From: Nitrososphaerota archaeon
GTDB taxonomy: Archaea; Thermoproteota; Nitrososphaeria; Nitrososphaerales; Nitrosopumilaceae
Assembly: GCA_016126025.1 (NCBI GenBank)
Contig: JAEFDA010000020.1
Span: forward strand, 1 to 11,936
Direction: 5' to 3'
Length of the DNA stretch: 11,936 nt
A model generated the notes under the pieces. The model did no database searches, was not told the DNA's origin, and worked only from the letters and a program-made list of their open reading frames with translations. The translations under genes and the position numbers were made by a program. This document shows positions 1 through 4,866 of this stretch, piece after piece (the stretch's first letter is position 1; each line of letters starts with the position of its first letter).

Positions 1-665
1 ACGTCCCAGCCGTCAAGGGGCTGGTTGAAGGAGGCGGCACCGAAGAACATTGCGGACATGTCATTCACTGAGGAGACGTCCCAAGAGGAGATGTCACCGT
101 TGAAGGAGGAGGCATCAAAGAACATACCGGACATGTCGGTGACGCCTGAGAGGTCGGGGGAATCGGTCGCCGCGTAGACCATGTTGATAGCTCCTTGGAA
201 GGCCAACCTCATGGTCGTCCATGACATGTTGCCCCACTGATCTATGGACACGAGCCTAGGCGCATCCGAGTGGTCGTACAGCGAGATGGCTACAAGGTCG
301 CCGTAGACCGAGACCGTGTAAGTGCCGGGATTCGCATATGTGTGGGTTGCGGGTCCAAAGACCTCGGTACTGTTGGTGCCGTCGCCCCAGTGGATGGTTA
401 GGTCGTATCCACTCAGAGGGATGGTGATGGTCTGGTTGGCGGCGTTGGTCTTCCAGGTGGTGATGAATGGTATCTGATCTGGAGCATGCTGCGCGTGGGC
501 CGTCCTGACCTGCCCTGGAAGAGCGGTATCGCCAACCGCGTCTTCCCCGCTACCGGCATGAACTAAGAGAAAGACCATGACCGCTGCCATTACGAATGAG
601 CCGGACCGCATGAGGCCGCCCCTACGCGAGTCGTGGGACGGGCGGGGACTGCGCGTCCAGCACAT
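1..665 (-). CDS. Secreted surface protein with DUF285/BspA-like repeats (partial, N-terminal part)
   Basis: The reading frame is open from the start to the left edge, so the C-terminus is missing. Counting from the ATG at 611, residues 1-20 have a short polar start, a hydrophobic run (FVMAAVMVFLLVHA) and a small-residue exit, as in a signal peptide. Residues about 48-105 resemble a PKD-like beta domain with HWGDGT and THTYANPGTYTVSV. From about 157 two repeats begin with VTDMSGMFF and VNDMSAMFF and contain SSFNGDISSWDVSS and ASFNQPLDGWDV, the DUF285 (BspA-like leucine-rich) signature. Such proteins are usually exported and may act in adhesion; the function here is inferred. In-frame ATGs lie at 677, 665 and 611. 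I chose 665 because a TATA-like box is centred about 25 bases upstream, as in a leaderless transcript; 611 gives the more ordinary signal peptide. Confidence 0.85.
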   Translation of the reverse strand, partial: MCWTRSPRPSHDSRRGGLMRSGSFVMAAVMVFLLVHAGSGEDAVGDTALPGQVRTAHAQHAPDQIPFITTWKTNAANQTITIPLSGYDLTIHWGDGTNSTEVFGPATHTYANPGTYTVSVYGDLVAISLYDHSDAPRLVSIDQWGNMSWTTMRLAFQGAINMVYAATDSPDLSGVTDMSGMFFDASSFNGDISSWDVSSVNDMSAMFFGAASFNQPLDGWD

Positions 666-686
666 ATTGTAACGCATTCTCTCTGC

Positions 687-694
687 GTTATAAC
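687..694 (-). promoter_or_regulatory. TATA-like box of the surface protein gene
   Basis: GTTATAAC is a perfect palindrome centred about 25-26 bases upstream of the ATG at 665. That is the archaeal TATA-to-start distance for a leaderless mRNA. It is too close to the ATG at 677 and too far from the one at 611 for leaderless starts there. Confidence 0.5.
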
Positions 695-810
695 CTGTGA
701 CCCGGTGTGAAGTTGTCAAGATGCTGGCGTCTAGCCGCTAGCGTCAAATTATGCGCTCACTCCATAAAGTCTGCATGCCGCTGGGGAGGAGCAGTATATG
801 CCAACGAGTC

Positions 811-844
811 AGGCGCCCGGCTTGACCCCCTTGTCCGGGCGCTT
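811..844. repeat. Inverted repeat (10-bp stem)
   Basis: GCGCCCGG (813-820) pairs perfectly with CCGGGCGC (835-842) around a 14-base loop. The next two positions extend the stem with a G-T and an A-T pair. It could be a terminator-like or RNA structure; no T-tract follows. Confidence 0.55.
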
Positions 845-946
845 GTAACTCGGCGCCTCCCGTCGGGTTACGCGAGGCCACCTGTGCCATCCTGCACCCA
901 GCATCCTATGGTATGTGGCTCCGATACTACTTCCAAGGCGATACAC

Positions 947-978
947 GCTGCATCATTATCCATCATTAATGCTGCAGC
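947..978. repeat. Inverted repeat (12-bp stem, one mismatch)
   Basis: GCTGCATCATTA (947-958) and TAATGCTGCAGC (967-978) are complementary at 11 of 12 positions around an 8-base loop. It lies in the gene-free region between the surface protein gene and tRNA-Arg. Function unknown. Confidence 0.5.
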
Positions 979-1207
979 CGCTAACACCCTGCTCTGAAGA
1001 CGCGCATAGAATAGCAGGAAGAATAGTCGGTGGACGTCATACAAGATTTCAGTCTAGTGCAGGGTGCGGGGGACCTCGTAATAGCGGTTTCTTGGTTTGT
1101 CTTAATTCACGGCATGTATCTTACAATCCAATATCACATCTTTAGCTTATGGACGGGCAATTTCATCCAACAGACCCGGAGGCGCCCAACTTGTACCGCA
1201 TGACTGG

Positions 1208-1282
1208 CGGGCCCGAAGGGATTCGAACCCCCGACCTAACGCTCCGCAAGCGTTCGCACTATCCATGCTATGCAACGAGCCC
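1208..1282 (-). tRNA. tRNA-Arg (anticodon GCG)
   Basis: All cloverleaf arms can be drawn. The acceptor is GGGCTCG with CGGGCCC (one T-G pair), the D arm is GCAT with GTGC, the anticodon stem is AACGC with GCGTT around the loop TTGCGGA, and the T arm has the loop TTCGAAT. Anticodon GCG reads CGC (Arg). There is no intron. The discriminator base is G and the next three bases on the gene strand (1207-1205) read CCA, so CCA may be genome-encoded, unlike the other two tRNAs here. The gene lies 38 bases downstream of rps27ae on the same strand but has its own TATA-like box. Confidence 0.93.
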
Positions 1283-1302
1283 GCCACACATAGAATCGGG
1301 CG

Positions 1303-1311
1303 TATTAATTT
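1303..1311 (-). promoter_or_regulatory. TATA-like box of tRNA-Arg
   Basis: On the gene strand AAATTAATA is centred about 25 bases upstream of the mature tRNA 5' end. This predicts transcription starting at or very near position 1 of the tRNA. Confidence 0.45.
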
Positions 1312-1320
1312 GATTTCGGT

Positions 1321-1491
1321 TCAAACAAACTCGGTCAGCCCACACTTGCCGCAGGTTTTGCGGTCCTTGTGGTCTGACATAAAGACGCCCCTGCCGCACC
1401 TGGAGCATATCTTCTTGGTTCTGGTCACCTTCTGGCCCTCCACCTTGTAGTATCCGTAAACCTTGGGACTAAAGCCCTTCTTGCCAGCCAT
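1321..1491 (-). CDS. rps27ae: 30S ribosomal protein S27Ae
   Basis: This 56-residue protein of the small ribosomal subunit starts MAGKKGFSPKVYGYYKVEG and carries the zinc ribbon C29-x2-C32 ... C47-x2-C50 (ICSRCG and TCGKCG). The N-terminal YYKVEG and the spacing of the two CxxC pairs match the archaeal family, which lacks the ubiquitin fusion of the eukaryotic protein. Its ATG overlaps the stop codon of rps24e (TAATG), so the two are almost certainly translated from one transcript. The S24e-S27Ae pairing is common in archaea. It was identified by translating the minus strand directly, because it is short. Confidence 0.95.
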   Translation of the reverse strand: MAGKKGFSPKVYGYYKVEGQKVTRTKKICSRCGRGVFMSDHKDRKTCGKCGLTEFV

Positions 1492-1793
1492 TACTCTGAC
1501 TCTTCTCCCTTGTTGATTCGCTCCAGCCTGGCAAAGACGGTGGGGTTGACGTGCTTCTTGGCCAGCTCCTCGTCGCTGTACACGTAGAACGTGCCCGACA
1601 CGTTGGTTCTGCCCACTTGGTTTTGCAGCCTGATGGGTATGACCACCTTGCCGTCCAGCCCGTACTGCTCGGTGACCATCTGGACGGCCTCCATCTTCTT
1701 CAGCTTGCCTCCCAGTCCGGCAAAGTTGCAGGTTATCTCACGGCGCGACAGAAAGTCGTTGCTCAGGTCGCTTACCGTCGTTATCAGGGACAT
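1491..1793 (-). CDS. rps24e: 30S ribosomal protein S24e
   Basis: A 100-residue small-subunit ribosomal protein starting MSLITTVSDLSNDFLSRREI. The family pattern is visible: an N-terminal strand, RREI, then GKVVIPIRLQNQVGRTNV, GTFYVYSDEE and a C-terminal ARLERI segment. The frame stays open 26 codons further upstream, but those residues (MRGHARVEPRR...) are not family-like. The inner ATG at 1793 has a TATA box about 28 bases upstream, so I chose it. It is the first gene of the rps24e-rps27ae operon. Confidence 0.95.
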   Translation of the reverse strand: MSLITTVSDLSNDFLSRREITCNFAGLGGKLKKMEAVQMVTEQYGLDGKVVIPIRLQNQVGRTNVSGTFYVYSDEELAKKHVNPTVFARLERINKGEESE

Positions 1794-1817
1794 TTGTGTC
1801 GGTCCCCGGAGTTTTTC

Positions 1818-1824
1818 ATATAAA
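1818..1824 (-). promoter_or_regulatory. TATA box of the rps24e-rps27ae operon
   Basis: TTTATAT on the gene strand is centred about 28 bases upstream of the S24e ATG at 1793. This fits a leaderless transcript and decides the start codon. No Shine-Dalgarno sequence precedes the ATG. Confidence 0.7.
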
Positions 1825-2004
1825 CCTTGGTTGGGCGCCCTTCGCGGCTCCACTCGTGCATGCCCGCGCATCTGAGAGTGCGTGCAGGCGTTAGCGCCTT
1901 TCCGGCCGCCGCGGTGAATCGGGAGAGTTCTCTGGCCATTATATCAGGGGCGCAAAAGGAGCATCTGTGATGCGTACGGCAGGAGTGCGCCGCAACGACT
2001 GGGG

Positions 2005-2025
2005 GCCCGGGGCGGGGCCCCGGGC
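2005..2025 (-). terminator. GC-only hairpin just downstream of tRNA-Tyr
   Basis: GCCCGGGGC (2005-2013) and GCCCCGGGC (2017-2025) form a perfect 9-bp stem with a GGG loop, ending 5 bases beyond the 3' end of tRNA-Tyr. The position suggests a role in termination or 3' processing. No T-tract follows on the tRNA strand, so the terminator call is tentative. Confidence 0.4.
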
Positions 2026-2030
2026 TGTAG

Positions 2031-2151
2031 TCCCAAGCGAAGGAGTTGAACCTTCGACAACCCGGTTTCTGTCTGCCTGATATGCTGCTCTTTGGCCAGC
2101 CTTAAGCCGGCAACTACAGCCGGGAGCTCTACCAGGCTGAGCTAGCTTGGG
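2031..2151 (-). tRNA. tRNA-Tyr (anticodon GTA) with a 47-base intron
   Basis: The exons are 2114-2151 and 2031-2066, and the intron is 2067-2113, inserted one base 3' of the anticodon (canonical 37/38 site). The acceptor is CCCAAGC with GCTTGGG, the D arm GCTC with GAGC, the anticodon stem CCCGG with CCGGG around C-T-GTA-G/A, and the T arm GAAGG-TTCAACT-CCTTC. The mature length is 74. The C1-G72 pair and A73 are the archaeal tyrosine identity elements. CCA is not encoded. An intron at this site is expected to be removed by the archaeal splicing endonuclease through a bulge-helix-bulge; I did not fold it rigorously. Confidence 0.95.
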
Positions 2152-2175
2152 ACGCCTATACGGCACCACACTCAT

Positions 2176-2188
2176 CATAAATAATTAT
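2176..2188 (-). promoter_or_regulatory. AT-rich TATA region of tRNA-Tyr
   Basis: The run ATAAATAATTAT lies about 25-37 bases upstream of the tRNA-Tyr 5' end in otherwise GC-rich DNA. It is the most likely promoter for the tRNA. The plus-strand aIF5A gene has its own TATA box further right. Confidence 0.5.
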
Positions 2189-2228
2189 CGAATCGCGGCC
2201 CATCCGGCGTGCCCGCCGCCCATATAGA

Positions 2229-2236
2229 GATAAATA
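2229..2236 (+). promoter_or_regulatory. TATA box of the aIF5A gene
   Basis: GATAAATA is centred about 27 bases upstream of the ATG at 2260. This supports a leaderless start there and argues against the upstream GTG at 2209. Confidence 0.6.
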
Positions 2237-2259
2237 CGCCCCGCCGTTCCCTGCCACAC

Positions 2260-2670
2260 ATGAGCAAGCCCGTGGACCTGGGGTCCCTGAAGACCGGCTC
2301 CTACATACTATTGCCCGTCAGCGACCAGCCCACCGGGGAGCCCTGCCGCATATCCGAGTACGACACCTCAAAACCGGGAAAGCACGGCGCCGCCAAGGCC
2401 AGAATCGTGGGGGTGGGGGTCTTCGACGGCCAGAAGAGGCCCCATGTCGGGCCCGTCAGCATGCAGGTGCACGTTCCGCTCATAGACAAGAGGACGGGCC
2501 AGGTGATCTCCATAATAGAGCAGACCATCCAGATAATGGACTCGGAGACGTTCGAGACCATAGACGTCACCCTGGTGGAGGAGGAGGTCCGGGACAGGCT
2601 GGAGAACGGCCAGAACGTCGAGTACTGGAAGGTCATGGACAGGACTAAAATAATGCGGATCAAAAACTAG
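2260..2670 (+). CDS. Translation factor aIF5A
   Basis: A 136-residue protein matching archaeal IF5A, which binds the ribosome and helps peptide-bond formation at difficult sequences. The N-terminal SH3-like domain contains the hypusine loop TSKPGKHGAAK; the modified lysine should be K41, in PGKHG. The C-terminal OB-like domain runs from about residue 70 to the end (HVPLIDKRTGQVISI, IQIMDSETFETIDV). Length is normal for archaea. The frame is open 17 codons upstream, but the TATA spacing and the family N-terminus favour the ATG at 2260. The gene for Dph6 starts 79 bases downstream on the same strand. Confidence 0.96.
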   Translation: MSKPVDLGSLKTGSYILLPVSDQPTGEPCRISEYDTSKPGKHGAAKARIVGVGVFDGQKRPHVGPVSMQVHVPLIDKRTGQVISIIEQTIQIMDSETFETIDVTLVEEEVRDRLENGQNVEYWKVMDRTKIMRIKN

Positions 2671-2749
2671 GCCGGACGCCGATGATTCCCGGAAAAGCCG
2701 TCTGAGGTGTGATGAGGATTATGAGTTATGAGGCGTCCGCGGTGATGCG

Positions 2750-3433
2750 GTGAGGCTGGGGGCCCTCTTCTCGGGGGGCAAGGACAGCACATATGCCATA
2801 CGCGAGGCGGCCAGGGCCGGGCACCAGGTCTGCTGTTTGATGACCGTCCACCCCATCTCGCCCGAGAGCCCCCTGCTGCACCATCCCGGCACGCACGTAG
2901 CGCGCCTCCAGGCGAGATCCATGGGCCTGCCGTGGTACGGCCAGGCGGCCACATCGGCAGAAGAGTCCGACGAGTCAGATGCACTTGACTGGATGGTGGG
3001 CAGGGCGGTGGCCGAGCACCGCATAGAGGGCATACTGCACGGGGGGATACGCAGCCAGTTCCAGCGGAGGCGCTTTGAGGATTTGTGTCGCCGCCACTCG
3101 CTGGAGGCGGTGGCGCCGGTCTGGGGCCGGGGCGCCGGGTACCTGCGGGAGATAATAGGGGCGGGATTCCGGTTCGTCGTCGTCAGCGTCTCGGCCGGCG
3201 GCCTGGACGGCTCCTGGCTGGGCCGGGTCGTGACCGGGGATGACGCCGACCGCCTGGACTCGCTGGCCGCCTCGCACGGCCTGGCCGCCGACTTTGAGGG
3301 CGGGGAGGCCGAGACGCTGGTGGTGGACTGCCCCCTGTTCGGGTTCGGCATAGTGCTGTGCGGCAGCCCGGTCTGGGACGGCTACCGGGGCGTCCTGGAG
3401 ATATCGGGCGCAGCGCCCCTTAGGGGGCTGTAA
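2750..3433 (+). CDS. dph6: Diphthine-ammonia ligase (Dph6 family)
   Basis: A 227-residue N-type ATP pyrophosphatase. By family, it performs the last step of diphthamide synthesis, ATP-dependent amidation of diphthine on elongation factor 2. The PP-loop SGGKDS is at residues 8-13. Further family motifs are GILHGGIRSQFQRRRFEDLC (95-113), AVAPVWGR (120-127), GLDGSWLGR (151-159) and GGEAETLVVDCPLF (185-198). The start is a GTG: an in-frame stop at 2729 leaves no other start upstream, and an AT-rich stretch lies about 28 bases before it. The last residues (APLRGL) and the stop codon fall in or next to the left inverted repeat of a MITE-like element, so the original C-terminus may have differed slightly. 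Confidence 0.92.
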   Translation: MRLGALFSGGKDSTYAIREAARAGHQVCCLMTVHPISPESPLLHHPGTHVARLQARSMGLPWYGQAATSAEESDESDALDWMVGRAVAEHRIEGILHGGIRSQFQRRRFEDLCRRHSLEAVAPVWGRGAGYLREIIGAGFRFVVVSVSAGGLDGSWLGRVVTGDDADRLDSLAASHGLAADFEGGEAETLVVDCPLFGFGIVLCGSPVWDGYRGVLEISGAAPLRGL

Positions 3434-3694
3434 CATTTACGCGAGTCGTATGGCATGACATGCGTGAGCTGGGTGTGTGCCCTCCGGGCTGAAACTGCAC
3501 CACGACTTTGTGCGGTTACCTAGGCCTATCGGCCCATTCCACATCAGCGCAGGCCGCATCAGCGTGCGGGGCGACGGCGAGTTCTCCACATCCATCTAGG
3601 CCGCATAATCCGGCGGCCCGGCCTTTTTTACCCTACGCATGCTACCAACCCACGCCTGCTACCCCATCTGCGACTCACGTAAACGTTACAGTCC
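3425..3694. mobile_element. MITE-like element, copy 1
   Basis: The ends are inverted repeats. The left end 3425-3447 (containing CTGTAACATTTACG) matches the complement of the right end 3672-3694 (containing CGTAAACGTTACAG) at about 20 of 23 positions. Between them is non-coding DNA that recurs at 4097-4383 with, by eye, about nine in ten aligned positions identical. No transposase is encoded. Small size, inverted ends, no gene and repetition are the marks of a miniature inverted-repeat transposable element. No clear target duplication is visible. Outer limits are uncertain by several bases; the core common to both copies is 3432-3687. Confidence 0.75.
3598..3629 (+). terminator. Hairpin and T-tract inside element copy 1
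   Basis: AGGCCG (3598-3603) pairs with CGGCCT (3619-3624), followed by TTTTTT ending at 3629. It is preserved in copy 2. It could end transcription coming from dph6 or from an RNA made by the element itself. Confidence 0.5.
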
Positions 3695-3738
3695 AGGCGC
3701 ACCAGTGCACTTAAATCAAGAAACTGCATACTATACGC

Positions 3739-3858
3739 ATGGACGATGAAAGAGTCCGGCGGGAGCTGGCCGAGCTATCCGAGGACATCGGCGCCAACGA
3801 GCGCAGGCTGGCCGAACTCCAGCAGGAGTTGGCTAGGCTTGATCGTGCTCGCTCCTGA
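3739..3858 (+). CDS. Tiny coiled-coil protein, unknown function
   Basis: A 39-residue ORF (MDDERVRRELAELSEDI...) that is almost entirely heptad-like. Leucines recur at a helical spacing (ELAEL, RLAEL, ELARL) among charged residues, predicting one amphipathic helix. An AT-rich TTAAAT lies about 25 bases upstream of the ATG, as expected for a leaderless gene. Its 3' end overlaps by 26 bases the 3' end of the minus-strand gene at 3833-4057, and both lie between two copies of the repeated element. I do not recognise the family. The composition and promoter spacing argue that it is real, but it is short. Confidence 0.5.
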   Translation: MDDERVRRELAELSEDIGANERRLAELQQELARLDRARS

Positions 3859-4057
3859 GGCGGCGTATCTTGGCGGCCATCTCCGATTCGGCGTCGTACA
3901 GTGCGATGGCCTGCTTTTCTAGCGTGCGGTAGGATTCAGCCTCTGCCAATATTCGGTTTTTCTGCCTGTCGATCTTTGCGCGCATATCAGATATCGCGAC
4001 CATAACCGCGTCGTGCCGACGTTCAAGATCATGCAGCTCGCGCATGCTATCGGTCAT
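3833..4057 (-). CDS. Small helical (coiled-coil) protein, unknown function
   Basis: A 74-residue ORF starting MTDSMRELHDLERRHDAV. It is highly charged and alanine/glutamate/arginine-rich (DMRAKIDRQKNRILAEAESY, KQAIALYDAESEMAAKIRRL) with no proline or glycine after the start, predicting a long coiled coil. The frame is open to 4105, but that extension runs into the neighbouring element's inverted repeat. The ATG at 4057 has a TATA-like ATAAAACC about 28 bases upstream. It converges on and overlaps the tiny plus-strand gene at 3739-3858. Codon use (ATC, CGC, GCG) differs from the AGG/ATA-rich conserved genes, hinting at acquired DNA. Family not recognised. Confidence 0.6.
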   Translation of the reverse strand: MTDSMRELHDLERRHDAVMVAISDMRAKIDRQKNRILAEAESYRTLEKQAIALYDAESEMAAKIRRLRSEHDQA

Positions 4058-4096
4058 ATGATGTAGTAGTATGTGGGCGGTTTTATGGTTTGGTTG

Positions 4097-4383
4097 GGAC
4101 TGCAACGTTTACGCGAGCCAGTGTATGGCGTGACATGCATGATCTGGGTGTGTGCCCTCCGGGCTGAAACTTCACCACGACTTTGTGCGGCCCCCTAGGC
4201 CTACCAGCCCATTCCACGTCGGAGCAGGCCGCATCAGTGTGCGGGGCGACAGCGAGCTCTCCGTACCCATCCAGGCCGCATGATCCGGCGGCCCGGCCTT
4301 TTTTACCCCACGCATGCTACGGCCAATCCACGCCTGCTACCCCATGCTACCCCATGCCATGACTCACGCGAACGTTGGCCCCC
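4097..4383. mobile_element. MITE-like element, copy 2
   Basis: This is a second copy of the element at 3425-3694, in the same orientation. The left end (4097-4119, CTGCAACGTTTACGCGAG) is nearly the copy 1 consensus. The right end (4361-4383, GACTCACGCGAACGTT) is more diverged, and outside AACGTT the inverted pairing is poor, so the core is best placed at about 4104-4376. Copy 2 is longer mainly because CTACCCCATG is tandemly repeated near its right end (about 4338-4358). It ends roughly 14-20 bases before the TATA box of the next gene cluster. Confidence 0.75.
4273..4304 (+). terminator. Hairpin and T-tract inside element copy 2
   Basis: The AGGCCG/CGGCCT stem and TTTTTT of copy 1 are retained exactly (stem arms 4273-4278 and 4294-4299). 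Only one base differs in the loop. Retention of the stem and T-run suggests it matters to the element or to its host sites. Confidence 0.5.
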
Positions 4384-4396
4384 GACTAGGCAATCG

Positions 4397-4404
4397 TAAT
4401 ATAA
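4397..4404 (+). promoter_or_regulatory. TATA box of the srp54 gene cluster
   Basis: TAATATAA is centred about 24-25 bases upstream of the ATG at 4425. It is the clearest AT-rich patch between the element's right end and the first gene. Confidence 0.6.
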
Positions 4405-4424
4405 TCCCGCGGCGTCCCCGGCGC

Positions 4425-4865
4425 ATGGGCAGGGTGCTGGGAAGATACGAGATGCGGAGGGGCACCTCAGAACCCCTAATTCGGGCAATGGTCCGGGCGG
4501 CCACGTACGCGCAGAAGAGCGGCAAGGCCGCCACCATCCACTACCACTACGGACCGGATTCGGCGCGTAGCAGCGGCGCCCTGACGGTGGAGGGATGGCC
4601 GGCCCGGAACGCGGACGCCCACGATACACTGGTGATGGAGGTGGCCCCCGGCTCCATGCCGGGCGACCCGCCATACCCCAACGCCGGGATGGTGCGGGAC
4701 GCCCGGGAGACGATACTCCGGCTGTACCGCAGGCTGTACTACCGGGGGTATGGCCGGGCGAGGCGGAGCGACCCGGAGCTGGCCGAGGCGTGGCGGACCC
4801 GGCGCAACGAGTACAACCGCCGGTACCGGCAGAGGCTGGCCGGCTCCCGGGGGGTGACCGGGTAA
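4425..4865 (+). CDS. Unknown basic protein, first gene of the srp54-pus10 cluster
   Basis: A 146-residue protein I do not recognise. The N-terminal half (MGRVLGRYEMRRGTSEPLIR, AATYAQKSGKAATIHYHYGP) reads as a mixed alpha/beta domain. The C-terminal 50 residues are strongly basic and tyrosine/arginine-rich (RLYRRLYYRGYGRARR, RRNEYNRRYRQRLAG), suggesting RNA or ribosome binding. There are no signal peptide, membrane segments or cysteine motifs. Its stop codon is one base from the srp54 ATG, so it is probably co-transcribed with it; a role in targeting or translation is inference from context. The start at 4425 is favoured by the TATA box; the open frame upstream to 4314 lies in the repeated element and is not counted. 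Confidence 0.75.
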   Translation: MGRVLGRYEMRRGTSEPLIRAMVRAATYAQKSGKAATIHYHYGPDSARSSGALTVEGWPARNADAHDTLVMEVAPGSMPGDPPYPNAGMVRDARETILRLYRRLYYRGYGRARRSDPELAEAWRTRRNEYNRRYRQRLAGSRGVTG

Positions 4866-4866
4866 C

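Larger units (their letters stand above)
678..1204. other. Intergenic region without a convincing gene
   Basis: Short open frames exist on both strands, but they show no family motif, no biased codon use and no well-placed TATA box. The region is lower in GC than the surrounding genes. Its only clear structures are two hairpins, at 811-844 and 947-978. Confidence 0.6.

Noticed and set aside
707..1145. Two short plus-strand frames in the left intergenic region
   Set aside because: They overlap each other in different frames, contain the hairpins, and show no protein-like pattern.
1147..1310. Plus-strand frame MDGQFHPTDPEAPNLYRM...
   Set aside because: It reads through the complement of tRNA-Arg, and no TATA box fits its start.
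2209..2259. N-terminal extension of aIF5A from a GTG
   Set aside because: The TATA box falls inside it, and the family begins at the residues encoded from 2260.
3425..4383. Element pair as a riboswitch or other known RNA repeated twice
   Set aside because: No known riboswitch core was recognised, and the inverted ends at both boundaries fit a mobile element better.
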